NCBI RefSeq assembly: GCF_000014965.1
Contig: NC_008554.1
Span: 2,778,001 to 2,842,000 of the forward strand
Reading direction: 5' to 3'
Source: Syntrophobacter fumaroxidans MPOB
GTDB taxonomy: Bacteria; Desulfobacterota; Syntrophobacteria; Syntrophobacterales; Syntrophobacteraceae
Length of the DNA: 64,000 nucleotides
Under the pieces are notes generated by a model. The model was not told the origin of the DNA, did not search any database, and saw only the letters and a list, made by a program, of their open reading frames with translations. This document shows positions 1 to 9,176 of the stretch, piece by piece. The position numbers were made by a program, and so were the translations under genes. The stretch's first letter is position 1, and each line of letters begins with the position of its first letter.

Positions 1-90
1 CGAATCTACATTCCTCACGAAAGCACGCGGATCGTCCCTGAGGCGGGGCAGGCCGGCAACACTGCCATTCGCGGGGGCGCGCGGGGCGGT

Positions 91-290
91 CGGCATTCTC
101 ACCTGCGCGGCAAGGCACGTGCGCACCCATCCCCGGCGGCGCTTCACGCCATCGGTCACCTGGATGTTGTGACTACATCGCAGGACTTGACACTCAGCAG
201 CTTCAAATCTAATTGATCGCCTCATTCACCGTCCAGAATCCCACCGTCCGCCCCTCGAGCCGGATTTTGACTTTCCCAGTGAAAATCGTG
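91..290. repeat. Left copy of 200-bp perfect direct repeat
   Basis: Reading the two stretches base by base, these 200 bases are identical to 3261-3460 (offset 3170), in the same orientation. Similarity continues leftwards in a diverged form to about position 30 and stops abruptly after 290. The copy carries the last codons of the small secreted-protein gene at 3379-3687 plus its downstream flank. With the right copy it brackets the AAA+ ATPase cassette. Confidence 0.95.
209..290 (-). pseudogene. Truncated duplicate of the 3' end of the 3379-3687 gene
   Basis: The last 26 codons and the stop codon of the secreted-protein gene at 3379-3687 recur here without change, but the upstream part of the gene is missing and unrelated DNA follows from 291. 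It is a gene remnant inside the left direct repeat. No promoter or start can be assigned, so it is unlikely to be translated. Confidence 0.8.
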
Positions 291-1197
291 GTGTACACTG
301 AGGGTCAAACCTACACTTTTCACAAATCCGGGACAATCGTCCCATCTGAAGGAACCGGCCCCCTGCTTTCCCCGGAGTGTCGGTCGGATTCTCATAAAGA
401 TGCGGTAATCCGGAAAGCCACCCCCAGTATACCCGGTCCCCCGCCCGGGAGATCGCAGCAAACGGAACCACGGCGCGCATCCCCCACCCAGGCTCCGAAA
501 TTGAGGCCGGTTGCCGGTACCGGCCTTTTCTTCAGGCACGCCCACAGCGTCGTTCACACGAGATTCCCGTGACGGAAGCACGCACCGCACATTTCGAAAC
601 AGGCTGAGCCCCATCCGGAGCTTCGTCGGCCGGCAGGGCGCAGCCTTTCCACACGGTTCCAATCCGCACACATACGGATGAATGGCCCCCATTAACGCGA
701 CCCCGCCAGGCAAGTATCAGGAGCCGTTCGGCATGCTTTATTTCAAAATGAAAAGGGTTCCTTACCGCTGTGATGGTACGGTCTTATAGGAACTTGCGTT
801 CAACGGTCATGAACTAAGGAGGCATTCACGTCCTTCTCATGAACAACATTCTGATCCGGCGTGGATAGATCATGTTGAAATGTAGATATCCCGTGATCAG
901 TTACCTATCAAGAACCAGTCGTCGGTCAGCACTCAATTTCGAGGCTGGAGAAGGGTCTCTTGGAGCGCCATAATTTCTCCTCTCGTCTCAATTCTTGCCC
1001 GTTTCTCACCTCTCGATGCAAGGCAAGACATTGCCTTACTCTTTTGAAGGGGTTATTGATACGAAGGGTGTCGCACTCGGTGAAACCGCCTTCAAACAGT
1101 TCACCTGGTGAATTTGTCTTGGATTACTCTCATTTTACTGACGGCAGCCCGTTACGGTCCGGCAAAATTTTGATCACCCCCTGTAACTCTTGGATTT
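291..1197. other. Non-coding stretch inside the repeat-bounded cassette
   Basis: I see no convincing gene here. The open frames on both strands are short or have poor composition, overlap each other, and lack ribosome binding sites. No RNA gene or insertion-sequence end was recognised. The DNA becomes AT-richer from about 720 onward, as it does around the AAA+ gene. Confidence 0.5.
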
Positions 1198-1614
1198 TTA
1201 AAGCTCTTTGACATATTTTTTCGTTTTCGATTTGAATTTCGACCGGTGATGCCCTCCCGGCACCTTGGGATGGCGACCATATATTCCGGCAATGCCGTTT
1301 CCCGCCAATTGCTCCAGTTTCTCCCCCGGCATGAGTTCGACTTTTGCGTCCGCCGATGTCGAGGAGAGCACCGGGTAAAAACCTTCACCACCTTCGACCA
1401 GTTCCTCTGCCCGGCATATTTCCAGCCGTCGGGACGAGAGAGTCTGCGGGACATTGAAACATGCCCGAATTCCCACCGGGACAAACTCTGCCACATCGGA
1501 TTTCAAGGGGCGGTTTCCCGGACAACACCTGCCGGCGCGAATGAACGCCCTGATTACCCCATTTTTGAGGACTTCGGCCGCGTCCTGATCGGCGCCGCCA
1601 CGTCTGATCGGCAC
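1198..1614 (-). CDS. Hypothetical protein, possibly a remnant
   Basis: This is a 138-residue frame opened by GTG. Third positions favour G and C for much of its length, and the tail is strongly basic (KFKSKTKKYVKEL). I recognise no family. The middle contains a plausible folded stretch around VAEFVPVGIRACF. No clear Shine-Dalgarno sequence precedes the GTG, and the upstream DNA belongs to the dispersed intergenic repeat (1620-1690), so the true N-terminus may be lost. It lies inside the direct-repeat-bounded cassette and is divergent to the AAA+ gene. A decayed gene or a chance frame are both possible. Confidence 0.35.
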   Translation of the reverse strand: MPIRRGGADQDAAEVLKNGVIRAFIRAGRCCPGNRPLKSDVAEFVPVGIRACFNVPQTLSSRRLEICRAEELVEGGEGFYPVLSSTSADAKVELMPGEKLEQLAGNGIAGIYGRHPKVPGGHHRSKFKSKTKKYVKEL

Positions 1615-1619
1615 ATCGG

Positions 1620-1690
1620 TCCGTAGGGGCTGGGTTTATCCCGCCCGCGTCACCTCCCGCTGAGCGGGTGTTGCATAATCTTGAACGCAC
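1620..1690 (+). repeat. Dispersed intergenic repeat, copy A (partial)
   Basis: It shares the module with cores CCCGCCCGCGTCA and ATCTTGAACGCACCTC with copies C (23072-23298) and E (38206-38465). The second half of the repeat, seen in copies B, C, D, F and G, is absent here. It lies between the hypothetical frame and the AAA+ gene. Confidence 0.7.
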
Positions 1691-1800
1691 CTCGTTATGA
1701 GTCCTGGCGCAATGGGACTGTGAATTTACCATCGAGATATTGTGGACGTGTCTCAAGCGACACGACCTGGAGTTCTCTACAGATCAGCGAGTGAGCAAAC

Positions 1801-2883
1801 ATGAATGAAAATATTCCAGAAAGTCTTTCACCTGAAGAATGCGCGAGCAAAATCTTCGAGTTGAGTGACGCAAGGTTTGAGCCCGCAATCGCACAGGATT
1901 TGTGGGGCAAGATCCTGCAGCATAAGTGGCTCTTGTCAGAAAAAGTGGGTCGAGATGTGGGCTTTCGAACTGCATGCATAGATTTTCTTGAAAACATGGA
2001 ACAAGCGGTTGTCGAATACACGAACTATAAACGAAAAGACCTTCTCAAGGAAATGGGAGCCCAGACCATCGGTAGAGAGTTATGGGATGTAATTTCCGAT
2101 TCACAACCCCCCAAACAGTTGGTTCAGCGGAGGATCATCCTCCCGCTTACGGAAGAGGATCTGTCCAGAAAACACGGCGTGAGTCCTCCCAAGACCATCA
2201 TTTTCTTTGGGCCTCCGGGCACCGGAAAGACTCATTTCGTCAAGGCGATAGCTGGAGTCCTTTCATGGTGGTACATTGAAATTGCACCCAGCATGCTTAT
2301 GGAGGACGGCACGGAGAAGGTCGGCGCCAACCTGCGGAGAATGATGGAGAAGGCACGACAGCTTGAAGATGCTGTCATTTTCATCGATGAGTTTGAAGAA
2401 TTGGCAGGGCATCGAGATCGCGCAGATCGCCTCGATAAGTCCATCACTAACGAATTTCTCAAACAGGTTCCGCTGTTCAAGAACGAAGCGAACAAGGTGC
2501 TGCTGGTATGCGCCACCAACTTTATTCAACATCTCGATCCGGCGCTGCTTCGTCCGGGCAGATTCGACTGTATCATTCCTGTTGGGGGATTGAATGAAGA
2601 GGAGAGAAGAACTATTTTAGAATACTACGTATCACGGCTAAATAGAGGAGAGATCGACCTGGATCTGATTGTGAAAGAGACGTCCAGGTTTACACCGGCT
2701 GATATTCAGTACCTTTTTGAACAGGGTGCTCAATTCGCATTTGAACAGGAAATTGCCAGGAAAGAAGATTACAAAGTAACCACAGAGACCATTTTGCACA
2801 TGATGTCAAGAATGCATCCATCTCTGACGGATGAAATCATTAGCGAATTCGAGAGAGATAGTATTACCTACGCACGAGTTTAG
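1801..2883 (+). CDS. AAA+ family ATPase with DUF4032-like N-terminus
   Basis: The 360-residue protein has one AAA+ module. Walker A is GPPGTGKT (137-144), Walker B is IFIDEFE (193-199), sensor 1 is the Asn of CATN (240), and the second region of homology reads RPGRFD (251-256). The module resembles FtsH/proteasomal-ATPase-type AAA domains, but no protease or membrane segment is attached. Residues 40-66 include HKWLLSEKVGRDVG, which I recall from DUF4032 proteins; that link is from memory. The start follows a weak GAG-type site. The gene is AT-richer than its surroundings, stands alone, and lies between the two 200-bp direct repeats, which suggests acquisition as a cassette. Substrate and role are unknown. 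Confidence 0.9.
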   Translation: MNENIPESLSPEECASKIFELSDARFEPAIAQDLWGKILQHKWLLSEKVGRDVGFRTACIDFLENMEQAVVEYTNYKRKDLLKEMGAQTIGRELWDVISDSQPPKQLVQRRIILPLTEEDLSRKHGVSPPKTIIFFGPPGTGKTHFVKAIAGVLSWWYIEIAPSMLMEDGTEKVGANLRRMMEKARQLEDAVIFIDEFEELAGHRDRADRLDKSITNEFLKQVPLFKNEANKVLLVCATNFIQHLDPALLRPGRFDCIIPVGGLNEEERRTILEYYVSRLNRGEIDLDLIVKETSRFTPADIQYLFEQGAQFAFEQEIARKEDYKVTTETILHMMSRMHPSLTDEIISEFERDSITYARV

Positions 2884-3260
2884 GGTCAATTGCTGTTGCC
2901 TTTAAATATCTTTCCCTTTTAAGGCAGCCATTGTCTCTTTCTTTCGATCGAGGCAAATGTGAACATCATAACGAATGCCTGATTTCGGTTCGTTTTTTCA
3001 TTATGGTGCTGTCCAATGAAGCTTAGGATCCGGGCTCTATCAGGAGTTTCGGAGCAACGCTCCGCCGTAAGGCTTTTACGGTGTATTTTCGCCATGTTAG
3101 GTCGTTCGATATCGTAGTGTCCTCAGGAAACCGTTTCTCTCGGCAATCCTGGAGGTTTTTCCGTAATGGGTCGCCTGCACTATTCCAAGAACGCGAGGGC
3201 CGTCCCATGGGTTGGGATGGAGTCCGGCGATACTGCAATTCGCCGGTGGCCCCGGAACCT
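2884..3260. other. Non-coding DNA between the AAA+ gene and the right repeat
   Basis: No gene is visible. Just downstream of the ATPase the DNA is AT-rich. A small hairpin (GGAGC-AAC-GCTCC, near 3050) could end transcription but has no T-run. From about 3190 the sequence is a diverged match to positions 30-90, the outer part of the direct repeat. Confidence 0.5.
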
Positions 3261-3460
3261 CGGCATTCTCACCTGCGCGGCAAGGCACGTGCGCACCCAT
3301 CCCCGGCGGCGCTTCACGCCATCGGTCACCTGGATGTTGTGACTACATCGCAGGACTTGACACTCAGCAGCTTCAAATCTAATTGATCGCCTCATTCACC
3401 GTCCAGAATCCCACCGTCCGCCCCTCGAGCCGGATTTTGACTTTCCCAGTGAAAATCGTG
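3261..3460. repeat. Right copy of 200-bp perfect direct repeat
   Basis: Identical to 91-290. Here the repeat runs without interruption into the rest of the secreted-protein gene (3379-3687), so this copy sits in the ancestral context and the left copy is the partial duplicate. Confidence 0.95.
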
Positions 3461-3687
3461 TAGTCCTCAAGATAGGCCTTCTGCCCGCCCCTCGAGATGG
3501 TGCACTCTTCCGACGTCAACAGCGCGGCCATCGACCTGTCGTCTTTGCGCTCCTGGGACGTGAGGAACCGGTCCAAGGCGCTCTCCGACACACAAACCGG
3601 GTATCCCTCATTCATTGTGAGGATGGACTGTGCCCGGGCCGTGACAGAGAACAGGAGAACCAGGAAGACGGCGGCAAAGATTTTCAT
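3379..3687 (-). CDS. Small secreted hypothetical protein
   Basis: The 102-residue product starts with a signal peptide: MKIF, a hydrophobic run, then a likely cleavage after ARAQ. The mature part has two cysteines (YPVC and EEC) that could form a disulfide, and ends in a short beta-rich region. I chose the internal ATG at 3687 because the longer frame upstream has no signal-peptide character. Family and function are not recognised. Its 3' end is inside the right direct repeat and is duplicated at 209-290. It stands alone upstream of a dispersed repeat. Confidence 0.7.
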   Translation of the reverse strand: MKIFAAVFLVLLFSVTARAQSILTMNEGYPVCVSESALDRFLTSQERKDDRSMAALLTSEECTISRGGQKAYLEDYTIFTGKVKIRLEGRTVGFWTVNEAIN

Positions 3688-3898
3688 TCCGGATACTGTG
3701 CCTCTCGCCTGTCTTTCCATGTGGAATCTTCTCCTTACAGCGATGCTTCCACAACAGTTCCTACAGCAATGGCCTAGGCCGTCCGCGGTCACGGACGCAG
3801 AGACGCCGCCGGTCGACAACCCTGTGCACCCCGCATGCGCGCAATCACAATCCGGCCAGTCTCATCTCATGTCAATTCGCGGTAAGATTACGCAACAC

Positions 3899-4120
3899 CA
3901 GTTCCCCAGGCTGTGCGGCGGGCGTGTCATGCATGTCCCTACGCCGGAGAGATCTTCAGGAGGGGTGCGGCTGTCGGACCACAAGGGAAAGGGCTTTATG
4001 CCCTCCAGTCAATATCACCCTCTCGAACGCAATTGCCCATGGCGCCTGCGTCACCCGCGAAGTTCGAAAACAGACTCACCCGGGAATCTATCTTCCAGGC
4101 AAGTTCGTTTCAGCCGATCG
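3899..4120 (+). repeat. Dispersed intergenic repeat, copy B
   Basis: It contains the module beginning CCAGGCTGTGCGGCGGGCGT, shared with copies E and F. This is followed by the conserved module with cores AACGCAATTGCCCATGGCGC, CACCCGCGAAG and AAAACAGACTCACCCGGGA, shared with C, D, F and G. It fills the gap between the secreted protein and the flippase and runs almost to the flippase stop codon. Confidence 0.85.
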
Positions 4121-4132
4121 CGCGCCGCGGAG

Positions 4133-5581
4133 CTAGGCCGCTTCGGACGCCGGCCGGGGCCGCCCCGAAAACTCCTTCCACCAGCGGTAGCCGAGCACCA
4201 GCGTCGGAACGACGGCCAAGGCTTCGGCCAGTTCCCGGAACACAAATTTCCCGGCAAGCCAGTACGCGGCGGCCCCCAGGACCAGCGCCGCGCCCAGGTG
4301 CAGCATGGACCGCCGCTGCAGGATTCGCAGGCTGACCTGGCATGTGTACACGGTCATTACGGCCACGACGCCTTTGGTCAGAACGATGGCCAGCACCGTC
4401 CCCATCAGGGGCGATCCCGGGATGAGCGTGAGGCACAGCATCAGGTTGAAAACGAGCCCGGCTACGTAGAATCCCAGCAAAAGCCGTTCCCGCCCGGAGG
4501 TCAGCATGAGGTAGGCGGCAAGATTGTGAATGAACGATATCCCGATGGTCGGCACCAAAATCTTCTGCATCCAGACGGCATCCGAGTAGCCCGATCCGTA
4601 CAACAATGGGATGATCCGGTCGCTCTCCACGTAGAGCACGAACATGAGCGGCATGGCGACGGCAAGCAGCCACCGGGCGGCGTTTTCGGCCACGGCGGAG
4701 AGCTCCGTCCGGTCCGACTGCCAGAGGTTGACGAAAAGAGGGTAGAGGATGTTGCGCAGGAGCACGTTGGAGGTGATGGACGACATGCCGTCGACGAGTT
4801 GCCAGGTCACGCCGTACTGAGCGACGGCCTCCGCCCCCGCATGGCTCTGGAGGAAGAAAAGGTTGGCCTTGCCGTAGAGGATCGTGGCGACCGCCATCAG
4901 GGTAAAAACCAAGCTGCCCCTGCCGGTGGCGTAAATGCTGCACAAATCCGGCACGGCAAATCGGAGGCGGGATTGCCTGAGCACGATCAGCATCGATCCG
5001 GCCATGTTGACCAGGGTTTCGATCAGTTTGAAGAAGGCCACGATCAACGGCAGGGCCCCGAGATAAAGAGCCCCAATCCCGTATCCGAAGCCCGCCGTGG
5101 CGCCCAGCGACTTCAATTTGCCTTCGAGATCCTGCCTGCCCTGCATCTGGCAGGCCACAAAAAAGGAACTGGCAACGGCTTCGAGTCCAACTCCCGTGCC
5201 GATCACAAGGACCAGTATCCTCAGGGACGGCGCGTAGCCCTGCCAGTGGACGAACAGGAGCATCCCAATCATCCCCGCGAACAGGAGAATCACCTTCAGC
5301 ATGGTGAACTGCATCAGGACTTCGCCCTGGCGGTTCTTCTTTTGCGCCAGCTGCGGGACCAGGTGCTGGTCCAGCCCGAATTCCACGACGAACAGGAGCA
5401 CCTGTCCGACGTTCAGGGCGAGCATGAACTCGCCGTACGTCGTGGAGCTCATTCGCGCCAGAACGATCAGAAAGACGCCCTGCAGCGCCTCGCGGACCCA
5501 CCTGGCGCTGAGCAGGTAGGCGAGCTTGCTGATGATGCGGTGGGAGGAACGCTTATGTATTGTGGGAGGGGAATCCGTCAT
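4133..5581 (-). CDS. Polysaccharide flippase (Wzx/RfbX-type, MOP superfamily)
   Basis: The 482-residue integral membrane protein has about twelve to fourteen hydrophobic segments and a short basic N-terminus. The pattern fits O-antigen/teichoic acid flippases that move undecaprenyl-linked glycans across the inner membrane. The N-terminal LSARWVREALQGVFLIVLAR and the following YGEFMLAL block are typical of the family. It is the last gene of the minus-strand rhamnose/glycosyltransferase cluster, 68 bases after the glycosyltransferase, so it probably exports the product of that cluster. Assignment to the flippase family is strong; the exported glycan is inferred. Confidence 0.88.
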   Translation of the reverse strand: MTDSPPTIHKRSSHRIISKLAYLLSARWVREALQGVFLIVLARMSSTTYGEFMLALNVGQVLLFVVEFGLDQHLVPQLAQKKNRQGEVLMQFTMLKVILLFAGMIGMLLFVHWQGYAPSLRILVLVIGTGVGLEAVASSFFVACQMQGRQDLEGKLKSLGATAGFGYGIGALYLGALPLIVAFFKLIETLVNMAGSMLIVLRQSRLRFAVPDLCSIYATGRGSLVFTLMAVATILYGKANLFFLQSHAGAEAVAQYGVTWQLVDGMSSITSNVLLRNILYPLFVNLWQSDRTELSAVAENAARWLLAVAMPLMFVLYVESDRIIPLLYGSGYSDAVWMQKILVPTIGISFIHNLAAYLMLTSGRERLLLGFYVAGLVFNLMLCLTLIPGSPLMGTVLAIVLTKGVVAVMTVYTCQVSLRILQRRSMLHLGAALVLGAAAYWLAGKFVFRELAEALAVVPTLVLGYRWWKEFSGRPRPASEAA

Positions 5582-5649
5582 GGACGGCGCCTATTCGACA
5601 TTGACCAAACCGACGGCACCGACGGGCAAATGTATCGGAAGATGTTTTC

Positions 5650-6882
5650 TCATTCGATTCCTGCCGGCGTCGTTTCCAGAAAACAGCGCAGAAGGGCGCG
5701 GGAGCTTCTCTCCGGATCGAACTCCTCCCGCACGAGCAAACGACCCTTGCGGGCCATGCGCAAACCGCCCTCCGGGTCGCTGATCACCCGGGCCACCGCG
5801 CGAGCCAGGGCGACGGGATCCTTTTGCGGCACCAGAAACCCGGTTTCCCCGTCGCGAATGACCTCGCCGATCCCGCAAACATCCGTCGCCACCACGGGAA
5901 GCTCATGCAGCAGCGCTTCCATGATGACCGTGGGCAAACCGTCCCGATCCCCGCTCGCATCGATCACGCTCGGCATGACGAACACATCCCCGGAAGAAAG
6001 GAAGCCCGATACTCCGTCATGGGTCAAAAAACCCGGGAAGCGCACCCTGGCTTCCAGTTTGAGCTCTCGAACGAGCCGCTCCAGTTTTGGCCTGCATGCC
6101 CCGGAGCCCCCCAGGACCAGTTCGAAATCCACCCCGCTTTCCTCCAGGAGCTTACAGGAACGGATCAGGATGTCAAAGCCCTTTTTCGGCACGAAACGGC
6201 CCAGGCCCAGTATCCTGAAGGGCCTGCCCGAACCCCTGGGCACCCGATCGCCCGGTTCCAGGCCGAACCCCATGTGCACCACGTGGATTTTCGCTTCATG
6301 ACCCGGGGCGAACCGGAGGACATGTTCGACGTTGACCCGGTTTGCCGTCCGAACGAAGGCCGCATCCCGGACCTTCTCCCCCAGGGCGCCGTCGGGAGGA
6401 TAAATATCGGTGGCATGAACGGAAAAGCTGAACGGAATGCCGGTGAGCCGCGACGCGACCCAGGCCGCGGTGGCCGGACCTCCGCCCCAGGACGCATGGA
6501 TGTGCCGGATCCCCTCCTCCTCGAAGCGCCGGGCCAGTCGGAATCCGCACAGAAAGGCCCACAGGTTCTCGCCCGCCATCTCCAAATCGCACCAGCGCCT
6601 GAACGGCACCGTTCGAAAGAGGAGCCTCACCGATGCGGGCGCCCGTTTCCACCAGTAGACCAGATACCGGTGGATTTCCTTGAGATATGGAATCCCCAGC
6701 CGCTCCACCCGGCCGGAGACCGCCCGCATCTCGGGAGACAGGTTTGCCGGCCGCTCCCCGTAGAGGGTGAACACCCTGACCGGAACCCCCAACGCCCGCA
6801 AATGGACGACATCGTGAAAGACGAACGTCTCGGAAGCCAGGGGAAACCACAATCCAACGAACGCGATGCGCGGATAATCCAA
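5650..6882 (-). CDS. Glycosyltransferase family 4 (GT-B fold)
   Basis: This predicted cytoplasmic GT-B sugar transferase for polysaccharide assembly has 410 residues. The N-terminal half holds HIHASWGGGPAT and FSVHATDIY, and the C-terminal half holds the nucleotide-sugar site GRFVPKKGFDIL and the GT4 motif around GLPTVIMEALLHELPVV. The frame stays open upstream to 7575 without family similarity. I place the start at TTG 6882, which sits five bases after a GGTGGAG ribosome site; no nearby in-frame ATG exists. It lies between rfbD and the flippase. Donor and acceptor sugars cannot be read from sequence. Confidence 0.85.
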   Translation of the reverse strand: MDYPRIAFVGLWFPLASETFVFHDVVHLRALGVPVRVFTLYGERPANLSPEMRAVSGRVERLGIPYLKEIHRYLVYWWKRAPASVRLLFRTVPFRRWCDLEMAGENLWAFLCGFRLARRFEEEGIRHIHASWGGGPATAAWVASRLTGIPFSFSVHATDIYPPDGALGEKVRDAAFVRTANRVNVEHVLRFAPGHEAKIHVVHMGFGLEPGDRVPRGSGRPFRILGLGRFVPKKGFDILIRSCKLLEESGVDFELVLGGSGACRPKLERLVRELKLEARVRFPGFLTHDGVSGFLSSGDVFVMPSVIDASGDRDGLPTVIMEALLHELPVVATDVCGIGEVIRDGETGFLVPQKDPVALARAVARVISDPEGGLRMARKGRLLVREEFDPERSSRALLRCFLETTPAGIE

Positions 6883-7079
6883 GATCGCTCCACCTACCCC
6901 AGGAAGGCCGACGCCATACAGCGCTCCCGACGGCGGCATTGGACGGGGCGTGCGACGCAGAACCCCGCCGGTCCGGCTCTCGCCGGCGACGAGACACTCC
7001 GCCTCTCCGCCCCGGCTTCTCGTGGGCCTGCGCTCACCCGCCGGCGACAACCGGCCCCTCCGAAGGGACCCCCTTGGGC

Positions 7080-7964
7080 TCACGCGCTCAAGGCCCCGAT
7101 CACCACGGCCAGCCCCTCCCGCCAGGACACGGGTTCTATGCCGAATTCCGACGCCATCTTGCCGCAGTCGAGCACCGACCAGGCCGGGCGGCGGGCCGGA
7201 AGCGGATAGTCCGCGGTGGCGATGGGAACGACCGCCGGCATCTTTCCGCCTCTGGCGAAGGCCGAGGCCTCGACGATGGCCCGCGCGAACTCGTACCACG
7301 AAACGGCGCCCTTGCCGCAGTAATGATAGGTTCCCCAGGGAACGGTACGGGCACCGTCCAGGACTCGTTTGCTCAAACCGGTCAAAGCCGACGCCAGGTC
7401 TCCCGTCCAGGTGGGACATCCGTACTGGTCGGAAACGATGCGCAGCTCCGCCCGTTCCGCGGCAAGCCTGAGGATCGTCTTCACGAAGCTGTTGCCGTTC
7501 GCCCCGAACAACCAGGCCGTGCGGACGATGAGATGGTTTTGCAGCCGGGACCGGACCGCCGCCTCCCCCTCCCATTTGCTCCGCCCGTACACGCTCACGG
7601 GATTGACCGGATCATCCTCCTTGTATGGCGCCGACGCACGGCCGTCGAAGACGTAATCGGTGGAAATGTGAATGAGCGGGCTATTGAGCCGCCCGCAGGC
7701 GGCGGCGATGTGAGCCGGCCCGTCGCGGTTGACGGCGAACGCGGCTCCGGGTTCGCCCTCGGCCCGGTCCACCGCCGTGTAGGCGGCGCAGTTGATGACC
7801 AGGCGGGGCCGGATGGTCTCCAGGCAGCGGAGAACCTCCTCCGGCACGGCGATGTCCAATTCGTCCCGGTCCACCCCTTCCACCGCGAAGCCCTGCGACC
7901 GGAGTCTCTCCGTGAGGTCGGTGCCGAGCATGCCCCTATGGCCGATGATCAGGATTTTCGTCAT
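7080..7964 (-). CDS. rfbD: dTDP-4-dehydrorhamnose reductase
   Basis: This 294-residue NAD(P)-binding protein catalyses the last step of dTDP-L-rhamnose synthesis, reducing dTDP-4-dehydro-L-rhamnose. The N-terminal Rossmann motif GHRGMLG, the conserved HISTDYVFDG segment and the catalytic YxxxK (YGRSK) are all present, and the length is normal. It is the fourth rhamnose gene of the operon, 50 bases after rfbA. With rfbA, rfbB and rfbC the complete four-enzyme pathway is encoded here. Confidence 0.95.
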   Translation of the reverse strand: MTKILIIGHRGMLGTDLTERLRSQGFAVEGVDRDELDIAVPEEVLRCLETIRPRLVINCAAYTAVDRAEGEPGAAFAVNRDGPAHIAAACGRLNSPLIHISTDYVFDGRASAPYKEDDPVNPVSVYGRSKWEGEAAVRSRLQNHLIVRTAWLFGANGNSFVKTILRLAAERAELRIVSDQYGCPTWTGDLASALTGLSKRVLDGARTVPWGTYHYCGKGAVSWYEFARAIVEASAFARGGKMPAVVPIATADYPLPARRPAWSVLDCGKMASEFGIEPVSWREGLAVVIGALSA

Positions 7965-8014
7965 GGTTCGGATGATCTGAGGGTCGTTGATCGTTGAAGG
8001 AATCGGAGAGAACG

Positions 8015-8932
8015 TCAGCGCTCCTCCAGAAGCCTCAGGAGGTACTCCCCGTAGCCGTTCTTCCGCAAAGGCTCCGCGATTTTCCTGACTTGCTCCGCAT
8101 CGATGTACCCCATTCGGAAGGCCACCTCTTCAACGCAGGACACTTTGAGTCCCTGGCGTTTCTCGATGGTCTCGATGAAGTTGCTCGCTTCGATCAGCGA
8201 TTCGTGCGTTCCCGTATCCAGCCAGGCGAAACCTCTTCCCAGCACTTCGACCTTGAGCTCTCCCCGCCGCAGGTATTCCCGGTTCACGTCGGTGATTTCG
8301 AGCTCCCCGCGGGCGGAGGGTTTGAGCCGGGATGCGATTTCGATCACACCATTGTCATAGAAGTAGAGGCCCGGAACGGCGTACTTCGACTTGGGCCGGG
8401 CCGGTTTCTCCTCGATGCTGAGCGCCATTCCGCAGTCGTCGAATTCCACCACCCCGTAGCGCTCGGGGTCGCGAACCGAATACCCGAAGATGATCGCCCC
8501 CTTTTCCAGCTCCAGGGAACGTCTCAGGATGCCGCGAAACCCGTGCCCGTAGAAGATGTTGTCCCCGAGAATCAGGCAGACGGGATCGGACCCGATGAAG
8601 TCCCGCCCGATAATGAAGGCCTGAGCGAGTCCTTCCGGCCGGGGTTGTTCGGCGTAGTGCAGCCGGATTCCCCATTGACTGCCGTCGCCGAGCAGCAGTT
8701 CGAACCTCGGCAGATCCTCGGGCGTGGAAATAACGAGAATATTGCGGATTCCGGCGAGCATGAGAACCGAAAGCGGGTAATAGACCATGGGTTTGTCATA
8801 GACCGGCAGGAGTTGCTTGCTGACCGCTTTGGTCAGCGGGTAGAGGCGGGTCCCCGAGCCTCCCGCCAGGATAATGCCTTTCCATCGGGACGGCGGCGTA
8901 CCGCCGTCGTGGGCCGTCGAAATTCGATCCAT
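8015..8932 (-). CDS. rfbA: Glucose-1-phosphate thymidylyltransferase
   Basis: The enzyme joins dTTP and glucose-1-phosphate to give dTDP-glucose, the first step of dTDP-rhamnose synthesis. The 305-residue sequence carries the nucleotidyltransferase signature [16 protein letters not shown], the [17 protein letters not shown] block and [12 protein letters not shown]. The start ATG at 8932 has a GGGAG site seven bases upstream. About 15 N-terminal residues extend beyond typical homologues. A 244-base gap with no gene separates it from rfbB. Confidence 0.96.
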   Translation of the reverse strand: MDRISTAHDGGTPPSRWKGIILAGGSGTRLYPLTKAVSKQLLPVYDKPMVYYPLSVLMLAGIRNILVISTPEDLPRFELLLGDGSQWGIRLHYAEQPRPEGLAQAFIIGRDFIGSDPVCLILGDNIFYGHGFRGILRRSLELEKGAIIFGYSVRDPERYGVVEFDDCGMALSIEEKPARPKSKYAVPGLYFYDNGVIEIASRLKPSARGELEITDVNREYLRRGELKVEVLGRGFAWLDTGTHESLIEASNFIETIEKRQGLKVSCVEEVAFRMGYIDAEQVRKIAEPLRKNGYGEYLLRLLEER

Positions 8933-9176
8933 ATTCGCGCTCCCGCCCGTTGAGTTTGCTCCGCTGCCTTCCGCCGTTCCGTATGCCGCCGCGCATCCGC
9001 CGGAGCGAATGCGCCCGGCCGCAGCCCGCTCGAAGCCCCGCTGCGTCCCGCGCCTCCCGGAATCGCCCGTCCGGGCACCCCCGATAACCCGGGCCGCCGG
9101 ATTTCCGTTCAGGCACCACTATATCGATTCCGAATCGCGAGGACCAACGGAATTGTTCGGCCGGTGAACACAACGA

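Noticed and set aside
3899-4120. Dispersed repeat as an insertion sequence
   Set aside because: No transposase frame and no constant terminal inverted repeats; the module order differs between copies.
3497-6301. Very long open frame on the plus strand
   Set aside because: It runs opposite to the flippase and glycosyltransferase, is rich in Pro, Arg, Gln and His as antisense GC-rich frames are, and has no family likeness.
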